A stretch of DNA of 64,000 nt from Microvirga soli (GTDB lineage: Bacteria > Pseudomonadota > Alphaproteobacteria > Rhizobiales > Beijerinckiaceae). The first letter of the stretch is position 1. Every line of letters begins with the position of its first letter. The DNA is taken from NCBI RefSeq assembly GCF_016734765.1, contig NZ_JAERQE010000021.1:1-64000 (forward strand), given 5' to 3'. Of the stretch, positions 35,399 through 44,313 are shown piece after piece. A program made the translations under genes and the position numbers. The notes under the pieces are model-generated. The model saw only the letters and a program-made list of their open reading frames with translations. It made no database searches and had not been told where the DNA came from.

Positions 35399-36598
35399 AT
35401 GAAAACCCGTTACGTTCTCAGCGCTCTGGTGGCCGTGGCCATGACCGGAGCCGCGCAGGCGCAGACCTCGGTCAAGCTGGGTGTCCTGAACGACCGGTCT
35501 GGCGTTTATTCCGACCTCACGGGCGAAGGATCGGTGATCGCGGCCCGCATGGCCGCCGAGGACTTCAAGGCAGCCGAGAAGGGCATCAAGGTCGATATCG
35601 TGGCGGCGGACCACCAGAACAAGCCGGATATCGGCGCCAGCATCGCCCGGCAATGGTATGACCAGGAAGGCGTCGACGTGATCCTCGACGTTCCGACCTC
35701 CTCGGTGGCCCTGGCCGTCAACGGCATCGCCCGCGAGAAGAACAAGATCCTGATCAATTCAGGCGGCGGCACCTCGGATCTGACCGGCTCGCAATGCTCG
35801 CCCAACACGGTCCATTGGACCTACGACACCTGGGCGCTTGCGAACGGCACCGGCGGCGCCATGGTGAAGCGCGGCGGCGACACCTGGTTCTTCGTCACGG
35901 CCGACTACGCCTTCGGTCACGCGCTTGAACGCGACACCTCGGCCCTGGTCACGAAGGCGGGCGGCAAGATCGTCGGCACCGTGCGCCATCCGTTCCCCGG
36001 TCAGGACTTCGCGTCCTTCCTCCTGCAGGCGCAATCCTCGGGCGCCAAGGTGATCGGGTTGGCCAATGCAGGCGGCGACTTCACCAACACCATGAAGCAG
36101 GCAGCCGAATTCGGCATCGTCCAAGGCGGGCAGAGCCTCGCCGGGCTTCTCGTGTTCATCACCGACGTGCATTCCCTTGGCCTTCAGGTGGCCCAGGGCC
36201 TCGTCATGACCGAGGCGTTCTACTGGGACCAGAACGACCAGACCCGCGCCTGGTCGAAGCGCTTCGCCGAGAAGAACGGCGGTAAGATGCCCACCATGGT
36301 GCATGCGGGCGTCTATGCGGGCGCGCTTCACTACCTCAAGGCGGTCGAGGCTCTGAAGGGCAAGGACACCGCGCAGGTGATGGCCAAGATGAAGGAGATG
36401 CCCACCGACGACCCGCTCTTCGGCAAGGGCAAGATCCGTCAGGACGGCCGCAAGATCCACGACATGTACCTGTTCGAGGTCAAGAAGCCGGCCGAGTCCA
36501 AGGGTCCGTGGGATCTCTACAAGCAGCTCGCCACGATCCCGGCCGATCAGGCCTTCCGGCCTCTCAATGAAGGCGGCTGCCCTCTCGTGAAGGGCTGA
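35399..36598 (+). CDS. ABC transporter substrate-binding protein (Leu/Ile/Val-type)
   Basis: A 399-aa periplasmic binding protein, signal peptide cleaved after about AAQA (residue 21), then the type I fold of branched-chain amino acid receptors (KLGVLNDRSGVYSDLTGEGS, VDVILDVPTSSVALAV, FFVTADYAFGHAL). RBS GGGAGGAAA is strong. No permease or ATPase genes lie beside it; a terminator and SDR gene follow. Ligand unknown; aromatic or other acids are as likely as amino acids in this branch. Confidence 0.87.
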   Translation: MKTRYVLSALVAVAMTGAAQAQTSVKLGVLNDRSGVYSDLTGEGSVIAARMAAEDFKAAEKGIKVDIVAADHQNKPDIGASIARQWYDQEGVDVILDVPTSSVALAVNGIAREKNKILINSGGGTSDLTGSQCSPNTVHWTYDTWALANGTGGAMVKRGGDTWFFVTADYAFGHALERDTSALVTKAGGKIVGTVRHPFPGQDFASFLLQAQSSGAKVIGLANAGGDFTNTMKQAAEFGIVQGGQSLAGLLVFITDVHSLGLQVAQGLVMTEAFYWDQNDQTRAWSKRFAEKNGGKMPTMVHAGVYAGALHYLKAVEALKGKDTAQVMAKMKEMPTDDPLFGKGKIRQDGRKIHDMYLFEVKKPAESKGPWDLYKQLATIPADQAFRPLNEGGCPLVKG

Positions 36599-36614
36599 TC
36601 GCAACCGACAACGG

Positions 36615-36638
36615 CAGGGCCGGGTTCACCCGGCCCTG
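36615..36638 (+). terminator. Terminator after first binding protein gene
   Basis: Perfect 10-bp inverted repeat CAGGGCCGGG and CCCGGCCCTG with loop TTCA, followed by TCTGTTT on the plus strand, 17 bases after the stop codon. Confidence 0.8.
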
Positions 36639-36676
36639 TCTGTTTGCGCATCGATCCGCGATGAAAGGAAGCTGCG

Positions 36677-37453
36677 ATGGATTTGGGCATTCAGGGTTTG
36701 CGCGTTCTCGTGACAGCGGGCGCTGCCGGCATCGGGCTGGAAATCGCCAGAAGCTTCGTGCGCGAGGGCGCGAAGGTGCATGTCTGCGACGTCGACGATG
36801 CGGCGCTGGCCTCCCTGACGACGAGCGACCCCGATGTCACCCGCTCCCGCGCCGACGTTGCGAACAGGGCCGATGTGAGCCGCCTGTTCGACGAGGCGCT
36901 GCAAGTGCTCGGCGGTCTCGATGTTCTCGTCAACAATGCGGGCATCGCCGGCCCGACCGCGCGGGTGGACGAGGTCGAGCCCGAGGACTGGGATCGGACG
37001 CTTGCGGTCAACATTACGGGTCAGTTCAACTGCGCCCGCTTGGCCGTCCGGCATCTGCAGGAGAGCGACAACGCCTCCATCGTCAATCTCTCGTCCGCGG
37101 CAGGGCGCTTCGGCTTTCCGCTGCGCTCCCCCTACTCCGCTGCGAAGTGGGCAGCAATCGGCTTCACCAAGACGCTGGCCATGGAGCTGGGGCCGCTCGG
37201 GATCCGGGTCAACGCGATCCTTCCGGGCGTTGTGGAAGGTGATCGGATCCGCCGGGTGATCGGCAGCAAGGCTGAAGCCCGCGGGATCAGCTACGAGGAG
37301 ATGGAGAACGAACTCCTCCGGCACATCTCTTTGCGAACGGCCGTGGCGCCGCAGCAGATTGCCGATCAGATCGTGTTCCTGTGCTCGCCCCGGGGGCGGA
37401 CGATCTCAGGCCAGGCCATCGCCATCGACGGGGACACCCAATCCCTCGCATGA
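36677..37453 (+). CDS. SDR-family NAD(P)-dependent oxidoreductase
   Basis: The 258-aa classical SDR has the cofactor motif TAGAAGIGLEIA, NNAGIAG, catalytic Ser near IVNLSSAAG and the YxxxK motif YSAAKWA. It ends with the typical ISGQAIAIDGD. It resembles FabG-like and 3-oxoacyl reductases, but the substrate cannot be read. It lies between two binding-protein genes; whether it is metabolically linked is only a guess. The upstream terminator suggests its own promoter. Confidence 0.85.
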   Translation: MDLGIQGLRVLVTAGAAGIGLEIARSFVREGAKVHVCDVDDAALASLTTSDPDVTRSRADVANRADVSRLFDEALQVLGGLDVLVNNAGIAGPTARVDEVEPEDWDRTLAVNITGQFNCARLAVRHLQESDNASIVNLSSAAGRFGFPLRSPYSAAKWAAIGFTKTLAMELGPLGIRVNAILPGVVEGDRIRRVIGSKAEARGISYEEMENELLRHISLRTAVAPQQIADQIVFLCSPRGRTISGQAIAIDGDTQSLA

Positions 37454-37577
37454 CCGGTCTCCTGTCCGGGATGGCCGATTGGCCTAATCTCCAGCTTGCT
37501 TTCTCGGAGGACCGCCCGAGTATCCTTGCTCGTTCAATGCCATAAGAGAGCAAAGAAGAACGATGGGAGGACCAACG

Positions 37578-38750
37578 ATGCACCGTAGAACGCTTATCCT
37601 CGCTGCAGGCGCCGCCGCGCTCGTGGCTGCCGTCTCGGGCGCGCAGGCGCAGGAGACTGTCAAAGTCGGCCTGATCCTGCCGCTGACCGGGCCGTTTACC
37701 GCCATCGGACGGCAGGTGGAAATGGGTGCCAGGCTCTACATGCAGCAGAAGGGCAATACGGTGGCGGGCAAGACCATCGAGTTGATCGTCAAGGACGATG
37801 GCGCCGTCGCGGACGCCACGAAGCGGACGGCGCAGGATCTCATCGTCAACGAGAAGGTGAACGTGCTGGCGGGCTTCGGCCTCACGCCGCTGGCGCTTGC
37901 CACCGCACCGCTCGCGACCCAGGCGAAGGTTCCCGCAGTGGTGATGGCGGCGGGAACGGCGACCATCACGGAGGCCTCGCCCTTCATCACGCGCACCAGC
38001 TTCACCCTGCCGCAAGCGACCGAGCCGATGGCCGATTGGGCCGCCAAGAACGGCATCAAGAAGGTCGTGACGCTGGTCTCGGATTACGGTCCGGGCATCG
38101 ACTCCGAGAAAGCCTTCTCCGGTGTGTTCACCAAGGCAGGCGGCCAGGTGGAGAACCTGCGGGTGCCGCTGGCGAACCCGGATTTCTCGCCCTTCCTGCA
38201 GAAGGTGGCCGATGCCAAACCCGACGCATTGTTCGTGTTCGTGCCCGCAGGCCAGGGCGCGCAGTTCATGAAACAGTTCGTGGAGCGCGGCTTCGACAAG
38301 AGCGGCATCAAGCTGATCGGACCCGGCGACGTCACGGACGATGAGGTGCTCAACAACATCGGAGATGTCGCGCTCGGCGCCATCACCACGCACCATTACT
38401 CGGTCGCGCATGACAGCCCCGAGAACAAGGCGTTCGTGGAGGCGTTCAAGAAGGCCAACAACAACATGCGCCCGAACTTCATGGGGGTGGGCGGCTACGA
38501 CGGCATGCACCTGATCTATGAAGGCCTGAAGAAGACCAACGGCCAAGGCGGTCAGGCGCTGATCGACGCCATGAAGGGCATGAGCTGGACCAGCCCGCGC
38601 GGACCGGTGTCGATCGACCCGCAGACGCGTGACATCATCCAGAACATCTATGTGCGGAAAGTCGAGCGCAAGGACGGGGAGCTCTACAACGTGGAGTTCG
38701 CCACGATCCCGAACGTCAAGGATCCGGTCAAGGCCGCCAAGGCCAACTGA
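37578..38750 (+). CDS. ABC transporter substrate-binding protein (Leu/Ile/Val-type)
   Basis: A 390-aa periplasmic receptor with a signal peptide (MHRRTLILAAGAAALVAAV; cleavage after about GAQA) and a type I periplasmic binding fold (KVGLILPLTGPFTAIGRQVE, LFVFVPAGQGAQF). I chose the ATG at 37578, with GGGAGG upstream, over 37563. No permease or ATPase genes are adjacent. A terminator-like hairpin follows. The homologous receptor at 35399-36598 belongs to a different subgroup. Confidence 0.87.
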   Translation: MHRRTLILAAGAAALVAAVSGAQAQETVKVGLILPLTGPFTAIGRQVEMGARLYMQQKGNTVAGKTIELIVKDDGAVADATKRTAQDLIVNEKVNVLAGFGLTPLALATAPLATQAKVPAVVMAAGTATITEASPFITRTSFTLPQATEPMADWAAKNGIKKVVTLVSDYGPGIDSEKAFSGVFTKAGGQVENLRVPLANPDFSPFLQKVADAKPDALFVFVPAGQGAQFMKQFVERGFDKSGIKLIGPGDVTDDEVLNNIGDVALGAITTHHYSVAHDSPENKAFVEAFKKANNNMRPNFMGVGGYDGMHLIYEGLKKTNGQGGQALIDAMKGMSWTSPRGPVSIDPQTRDIIQNIYVRKVERKDGELYNVEFATIPNVKDPVKAAKAN

Positions 38751-38763
38751 TCTCAACACACAG

Positions 38764-38792
38764 GAAGCGCCGCATCACCCATGCGGCGCTTC
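38764..38792. terminator. Terminator hairpin after second binding protein gene
   Basis: Inverted repeat GAAGCGCCGCAT and ATGCGGCGCTTC with a 5-base loop, 14 bases after the stop. It lacks a clear T run, and may serve both strands because a convergent kinase gene ends at 38828. Confidence 0.6.
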
Positions 38793-38827
38793 TCACGTAG
38801 GATTTCTCAGAGAAGCGGGCCGCAAGT

Positions 38828-40648
38828 CTAGGTCAGCGGCGCATCCACGACGCACATGACGCCGGTCACCGGGAACGCGATCTCGGCCGTGCCGTCGAGG
38901 TCCTGCGACAGGCTGCGCTCGATCAGCCGCGATCCGAACCCGCGCCGCGACGGCGGCCGGACCGCGGGACCGCCGGTTTCCTCCCACCTGAGATGCAGGC
39001 GCGGTCCGGTCTCTGCGGGCTGCACGCTCCAGGCAATCCTGATCCTTCCCGTCTCGTTGGACAACGCGCCGTACTTCACCGCGTTGGTGGCCAGCTCCTG
39101 CAGCGCCATGGCGAGCGCCAGGGCCATGCGGGGCGGCACGCGGACCCTTGCGCCTTCGAGATGCAGGCGATCCTCGCCACGGCTCGAATAAGGCGCCACC
39201 GCCTGTTCGACGATGTCGTACAGATCCGCGCTCTCCCAGTTCTCGCGGGTGAGAACGTCATGAGCACGGGACAGCGCGAAGAGGCGGGCTTCCAGCGCCT
39301 CCTTGGCCTGATCGGTCGAGCCCGCATTGCGCAGCGTCTGCGATGCCACGGACTGCACGGTGGCCAGGGTGTTCTTCACCCGATGGTTCAGCTCGTTGAT
39401 GAGAAGCTGCTGATGCTCCTCGGCGATCCGGCGGTCGTGGATGTCGATGGAGACGCCGAACCAGCGCACGATCTCGCCGCTCCGGGGATCACGATACGGT
39501 TCGGCCCTGACAAGGAACCAGCGATACTCGCCCTCCTTCGAGCGGATGCGATGCTCGACCTCAAAGATGCCGGCCGTGCGCTGGGCCTTCCCGTAGGCCT
39601 CCATTGTCACGGCTTCATCGTCCGGGTGCACGAAATCCGTTGCGACTTGAGCCGCGCTGTCGGGCTTGCCGGTCGAACCGGTGTATTCGAACCATTGACG
39701 ATTGAAGAACTCGGTCTTTCCCTCGGCATCGGTGACCCAGACGATCTGCGGCACGGCATCGGCCATGAGCCGCAAGCGCTCCTCGCTCTCCCGCAGGCGC
39801 TCCTCGGCTTCCACCTGCTCGGTGACGTCGCCGTAGAACACCGCCAATCCCTCGCCGACCGGGTAGGCATGCATGGCGATCCAGCCGACCCGGCCATGAG
39901 GCCAGACATAGCGGTGCTTCATCTCCACGGGCTTCTTGGTCGCCAGGGCTTGCCGGTACATCTCGCCGAGTGCAGGATCGGCGTCGGGATGAGCCTCCCA
40001 ATGGGTTTTGCCGATGACCTCGTCACGGGACCGGCCTTCGAGGCGCAACGCTTCTGCATTCATGTCGATGATGCGGAAGTCCCGGTCCAGGAGCGCTAGG
40101 CTCTCGCCCATGCCGTCGAGCACGCCGCGCAGGCGTGTCTCGCTGTCTCGCAGGGCGGCCTCCATGGCCACCCGGCTGGTGGTTTCCACCACGATGGCGA
40201 GCACGCCCCCCGGCTGACCGCTCTCGTCGGTCACGGGAGAGTAGTCGAGGTTCATCCAGACCTGCTCGGGCACCCCGTTCCGGTACAGCGTCAGTTCCTG
40301 ATCGCGAAACGAAAGGGTACCGCCTGCCATGCCTACCTGCATGACATGGGCGTTGAAATCGGCGACCTCCGGCCAGCCTTCCAGCACGTTCGAGCCGAGA
40401 AGCCGCGGATGGCGCCCCGCGGCGAAGATCGAGTAGGGATCGTTGTAGATCATCACCCCGTGCTCGCCCCACAGCAGAACCATCGGGATCGGGGAACGGA
40501 GCATCAGCCCGACCGTCGTCTTCAGGCTCTGGGGCCAGCCGGAAATCGGCCCAATGGGCGTGCGAGCCCAGTCATGGCCGCGGATCAGCGCCCCCGTCTC
40601 CCCGCCATCCCGAAGGAAATCGGCATATGGTGGGGTTCTAACGTCCAT
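38828..40648 (-). CDS. Multi-PAS HWE-family histidine kinase
   Basis: The 606-aa soluble kinase has three PAS-type regions (about 40-160, 170-285, 290-410) and an HWE kinase core with H box NELNHRVKNTLATVQSV, N box LQELATNAVKYGAL and WxE (LRWEETG). The His that gives the family one letter of its name is replaced by Gln in the N box, a small deviation. It has no TM or receiver. PAS domains with conserved pockets may sense light or redox. It shares close sequence with the HWE core of 16622-17710. Confidence 0.88.
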   Translation of the reverse strand: MDVRTPPYADFLRDGGETGALIRGHDWARTPIGPISGWPQSLKTTVGLMLRSPIPMVLLWGEHGVMIYNDPYSIFAAGRHPRLLGSNVLEGWPEVADFNAHVMQVGMAGGTLSFRDQELTLYRNGVPEQVWMNLDYSPVTDESGQPGGVLAIVVETTSRVAMEAALRDSETRLRGVLDGMGESLALLDRDFRIIDMNAEALRLEGRSRDEVIGKTHWEAHPDADPALGEMYRQALATKKPVEMKHRYVWPHGRVGWIAMHAYPVGEGLAVFYGDVTEQVEAEERLRESEERLRLMADAVPQIVWVTDAEGKTEFFNRQWFEYTGSTGKPDSAAQVATDFVHPDDEAVTMEAYGKAQRTAGIFEVEHRIRSKEGEYRWFLVRAEPYRDPRSGEIVRWFGVSIDIHDRRIAEEHQQLLINELNHRVKNTLATVQSVASQTLRNAGSTDQAKEALEARLFALSRAHDVLTRENWESADLYDIVEQAVAPYSSRGEDRLHLEGARVRVPPRMALALAMALQELATNAVKYGALSNETGRIRIAWSVQPAETGPRLHLRWEETGGPAVRPPSRRGFGSRLIERSLSQDLDGTAEIAFPVTGVMCVVDAPLT

Positions 40649-40887
40649 CGCGGTAGACTTCGTTGCGAACAGCCCCTGCCTTTATAAAGATAGGTGCGGC
40701 AAGCCCTGTCACGAAAGACGCGTCCAGAACGGGTCGAAAGGGCATGGGCTTTTGTCTACGGCTTGGAATGGCGACGCTTTGATGTTTTGTAGCGCCCTCC
40801 TCGCCGGAGACAATGGGGCCGGCGGCACCTCCTTGACGCAGGCCCTGCTGCGGCCCTGGCAGGTGTTGGGACGCGAGGTTTCCCGCC

Positions 40888-41559
40888 CTACTGCACTGTC
40901 ACCTGAGCCTTGATCCTTTCGAAGACCGGGCGGCGAAGAACTTTCTTCTTCATGAGGTCATCGACGGACCTGTAAGGCCGGTGCCTGATGATGGCGCGGC
41001 CGAGGGCGCCTGCGCCCTTGAGGGAATTCAGCTGCTCGAAGGAGGCCCGGTTGAGATCGACCAGATCCGCAGCCGGGCTTTGAGGGGGCGCCGGCTCGGC
41101 AAGGCTCGCATGCTTGGCCACGGCCCCTGTCATGTCGATGTCGGCGGAAGGAGCGGAGGTTGTTGCCTCCGGAGCAGCGGAGACCCGCTCGCCCGCAAGC
41201 GACAACGGGGTGGCTTTCATGGGTGCAGGGCCGGACTCCTGCGGGTCGGACGCGGGCACGTAAGCCGCTTCCGCCGGTGGGCCTGAGGGTGCAATGAATG
41301 CGGCAGCATCCGCATCGGCCACCTGCACTCGCCTGGTGGGCTGTGGCATTTCCACGATGTGCTGTTCGCCAGCCAGGATCTGCGGCGGCGCGGCGGTGAC
41401 CATGCCGCCCGAGGAAGCGCTGCTGCCTGCGGAGAGCCACAAGGCCAGCGATCCTCCAGCCATGAGGCCGATTACCAGAAGAATGCGCAGCGCCTGAAAA
41501 GCTGCATTGTCGCGCCGCGCATGGGAATGATGGGTTCGTGGCAAGTCGCCGATCTGCAT
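40888..41559 (-). CDS. Membrane-anchored helix-hairpin-helix (ComEA-like) protein
   Basis: A 223-aa protein with one TM helix (about 25-45), a long Pro/Ala/Ser-rich low-complexity linker and a C-terminal HhH domain (VDLNRASFEQLNSLKGAGAL, then the second hairpin KKKVLRRPVFERIKAQ). ComEA-like domains bind DNA non-specifically in DNA uptake or repair. The insertion of the HhH motif after a 120-residue linker suggests a membrane-tethered DNA-binding function, but this is inferred only. No competence genes are nearby. Confidence 0.72.
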   Translation of the reverse strand: MQIGDLPRTHHSHARRDNAAFQALRILLVIGLMAGGSLALWLSAGSSASSGGMVTAAPPQILAGEQHIVEMPQPTRRVQVADADAAAFIAPSGPPAEAAYVPASDPQESGPAPMKATPLSLAGERVSAAPEATTSAPSADIDMTGAVAKHASLAEPAPPQSPAADLVDLNRASFEQLNSLKGAGALGRAIIRHRPYRSVDDLMKKKVLRRPVFERIKAQVTVQ

Positions 41560-41792
41560 GGGGTCCTCGCACCTTTACTCGTGGTGGATGCTCCACTCTT
41601 GATGAGCGTGCATGCGGGAAGACGGGGCTCATCTCCTTGCATGCGATGCTAAGGGCTAGAGGCGGGATGTGGCGCTGGCGTGGCAATCTGCCGTTATTGG
41701 CCCTGATCAACGGCAATTTCGGATAGGTTCGTCGGTTTTCTGCGGGGCGATGCTCGCATCGGCAACGTCATCACCTTTCGAAGTGGCCCATA

Positions 41793-42728
41793 TCAAACAC
41801 TGCGCACGCGTGCGGGTGCGCCGAAGTCGCATTCGAGGGCGGCGCGGTCCCAGCGCCCGGCATCGGCTGCCGCCGCATAGGTGGAGGTCAGGAACTCGAG
41901 CAGCATCGCATCGGGATCGGGCGCTTGGCGCAGAACGTCGTAGCGCAGGATGAACTCACCGAGAGCAGGGTCGAACTCTGCGCCTGCCGAAACAGCCGCA
42001 TCGCGAAATCCCGGCGGCTCGGGATAGGCATAAGAATAGAAAGCGGCCTGAGGGTAGGCATCGCTGCCCGGCCAGAAGCCCGCGCTCGACACCTCGTGAG
42101 AATAGGCTTCACGGGTGACCGCGTCGGCCAAGCCGGGCACGCCGCCGGGATGGAGCGGCGCCTCGCGCCCGGAGAAGCGCGTGACGGCAAGATCGAAGCT
42201 GCCCCAGAAGAAGTGGACCGGCGAGACCTTGCCGAGAAAGCCGCTGCGGAAGTGCTTGAACACCCGGTCGGCCTGCACCAGCACGCGCCAGAACCGATGA
42301 GCGGCATCGGCGTCATACGACGCATGCTCGTGATCTTCCGAGAACCGGATCGGGTTTTGCACCTCGTTCGGCATTTCGTTGATCGACACCCGGATGCCGA
42401 GCTCGCCGAGAAGGCCGAACAGCTCCGCGTGGAACGCTGCGACGCTCTGCGGCCGGAGCGGCAGCATGCGCTCCTCGCCGCGGCTGGTGCGCACGAGCAG
42501 CCGATGCGCGATGAAGTCGAACTCGATCTCCAGGATCTCGCGGCCGACAGGCACAGGCGAGGTGGTCAGGCCACGCGCGGAGACGTAGAGCGGCACATGC
42601 CAGCCGTGGTTGAGCCAGGGTGTGAGCGCAAGGCGGATCTTGCCGACGATCTGCGTCCAGAGCTGCAGGGTCGCGGCCGTGTCGCGCCAGGCAGGATAGG
42701 AGAGTTCAGGCCAGCTGTTGTCATCCAT
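41793..42728 (-). CDS. DUF5996-family protein
   Basis: A 311-aa protein with the DUF5996 pattern: WPELSYPAWRDTAATLQLW at the N-terminus, LYVSARGLTTSPVP, FDFIAHRLLVRTSRG and a C-terminal FHFFWGSFDLAVTRFSGR-like segment with a final acidic end. Function is not known to me. It is transcribed upstream of no other gene on this strand and lies 87 bases from minE. Confidence 0.8.
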   Translation of the reverse strand: MDDNSWPELSYPAWRDTAATLQLWTQIVGKIRLALTPWLNHGWHVPLYVSARGLTTSPVPVGREILEIEFDFIAHRLLVRTSRGEERMLPLRPQSVAAFHAELFGLLGELGIRVSINEMPNEVQNPIRFSEDHEHASYDADAAHRFWRVLVQADRVFKHFRSGFLGKVSPVHFFWGSFDLAVTRFSGREAPLHPGGVPGLADAVTREAYSHEVSSAGFWPGSDAYPQAAFYSYAYPEPPGFRDAAVSAGAEFDPALGEFILRYDVLRQAPDPDAMLLEFLTSTYAAAADAGRWDRAALECDFGAPARVRSV

Positions 42729-42815
42729 GAAGCACCTCCGGGCGGAGCGGGATCGCGGATGAGAACTATAACCGGAAGATCGCAGGCTGGACAGCGCAGC
42801 CTGCGATCAGGTTTG

Positions 42816-43094
42816 TCAGGCAGCCGGGCGCAGGCCCGTCAATGTCGCCGGGATCTCGATGTCGACTTCCAGGGTCGACACGGAGGCGCCGCGATCCATC
42901 TTGATCTGCACCTTGTCCTGCGGCACCGCCAGATGCTTGGCGATCACCGCCATGATCTCCTCGCGCAGGATGGCCACGAGATCGGACTCGCCGCCCCCGA
43001 CGATGGTGCGCTCATGCGCCAGCAGGACTTGAAGGCGCTCGCGGGCCACTGGAGCGGACGTGGTGTTCTTCTTGAAGAAGTTGAACAGGTTCAT
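42816..43094 (-). CDS. minE: Cell division topological specificity factor MinE
   Basis: A 92-aa MinE: the N-terminal amphipathic MinD-activating region ([20 protein letters not shown]) followed by a C-terminal alpha-beta topological domain ([17 protein letters not shown], then VQIKMDRG and TLEVDIEIP). ATGA overlap with the minD stop couples their translation. It stimulates MinD ATPase to drive pole-to-pole oscillation. Length is near the family norm. Confidence 0.93.
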   Translation of the reverse strand: MNLFNFFKKNTTSAPVARERLQVLLAHERTIVGGGESDLVAILREEIMAVIAKHLAVPQDKVQIKMDRGASVSTLEVDIEIPATLTGLRPAA

Positions 43095-43900
43095 GCTGCC
43101 CTCCTGGCGAACAGTTTGCTGAACAGACCACGCTGCTTCTGCACCTCGACGATGGTCTCGCCCTGCAGCTTGCGCACGGCTTCGTGATAGGCGCGGGCCG
43201 GCGCGGAATTCGGGCTGCCGAGGGTCACCGGCGCGCCGAGATTGGAGGAGCGCAGCACCTCGGTGCTTTCCGGAATGATGGCGAGAAGCGGGATCGACAG
43301 GATGTCGAGCACGTCTTCCACTTTGAGAATCTCGCCGCGCTGCGCGCGGGCCGCGTCATAGCGGGTGAGCAGCAGGTGCTTTTCCACCTGCTCGCCATTC
43401 TCCGCCTTCAAGGTCTTGGAATCGAGCATGCCGATGATGCGATCGGAATCACGGATCGATGAGACTTCCGGATTGGTCACCACGACGGCTACGTCCGCAT
43501 GGCGCATGGCGAGCGTCGCGCCGCGCTCGATGCCGGCCGGGCTGTCGCAGATGATCCAGTCGAACTTCTCGCGCAGGCCCTCGATGACCCGGGCAACGCC
43601 CTCGTCCGTCAGGTTGTCCTTGTCGCGGGTCTGGGAGGCCGGCAGCAGGTGCAGGGTCTCCACGCGCTTGTCGCGGATCAGCGCCTGCTCGATCTTGGCA
43701 TCGCCCTTGATCACGTTGATCAGGTCATACACCACGCGCCGTTCGGCACCCATGATCAGGTCGAGATTGCGCAGGCCGACATCGAAGTCGATCATTGCCA
43801 CCTTCTGTCCCGACTGGGCCAGCGCCGCGCCGAGGGCCGCCGTGGAGGTCGTCTTGCCGACGCCTCCCTTGCCCGATGTCACCACAAGAACTTTCGCCAT
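43091..43900 (-). CDS. minD: Septum site-determining ATPase MinD
   Basis: The 269-aa ATPase has the deviant Walker [18 protein letters not shown], Walker B ([16 protein letters not shown]), switch [11 protein letters not shown] and a C-terminal amphipathic membrane-targeting helix ([11 protein letters not shown]). It recruits MinC to the membrane to block FtsZ polymerisation at the poles. It overlaps minE by four bases. No minC lies upstream (43901-44313), which is unusual for the locus. Confidence 0.94.
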   Translation of the reverse strand: MAKVLVVTSGKGGVGKTTSTAALGAALAQSGQKVAMIDFDVGLRNLDLIMGAERRVVYDLINVIKGDAKIEQALIRDKRVETLHLLPASQTRDKDNLTDEGVARVIEGLREKFDWIICDSPAGIERGATLAMRHADVAVVVTNPEVSSIRDSDRIIGMLDSKTLKAENGEQVEKHLLLTRYDAARAQRGEILKVEDVLDILSIPLLAIIPESTEVLRSSNLGAPVTLGSPNSAPARAYHEAVRKLQGETIVEVQKQRGLFSKLFARRAA

Positions 43901-44313
43901 CCTTGGTTCTCCTACCCTTCAAGAGTGTTGTTGCGACGGCATCACCAGCAGGTTCTCCGGGAAACCGCAGAACATGTTCGGAGAGCGGAGGCGGATCGAG
44001 CTGTCGCGATTTCTTACGCAACGGATGAAATCCATTCGGCGCCCGGTATGGTTACCGGACGGTTAAGATTTCGGGAGGAAGGGCAGGTTTTTGGCGTAAA
44101 ACAAAGGTTTTTCGCGGTTAATGTCGGATGCCCTTAGGACATAAAGCATGAGCTGCAGGGCGAGCTTGGCTCACCCTGCTCCGAAAGTCCCGCCGTCTGG
44201 ATGATCTAATGTGCTCGGCACCGAGGCTGGCAGCAACGGGACCGCCCCACCCTGCCGAGACCGTGACGGCCTGGGAAAAGGCCTCACGTTGAAAGCGTGA
44301 GGCCTTCTGGGTG
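43901..44313. other. Non-coding interval upstream of minD
   Basis: No minC-like or other gene is supported. The stretch holds an imperfect hairpin at 44155-44179 (GCAGGG c GAGC, loop TTG, GCTC a CCCTGC) and the terminator of the hemerythrin gene at 44277-44306. Part near 44040-44130 is more AT-rich and may hold the minD promoter. ORFs here are shadows of minD. Confidence 0.5.
44277..44306 (-). terminator. Terminator of hemerythrin-like gene
   Basis: Inverted repeat AAGGCCTCACG and CGTGAGGCCTT with a 7-base loop, immediately downstream of the stop on the minus strand and followed by TTTTCCC. Confidence 0.75.

Noticed and set aside
43725..44021. 98-aa minus-strand ORF just upstream of minD that could be mistaken for minC remains
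   Set aside because: Most of it is a frame-shifted reading of the minD start; no MinC motif.
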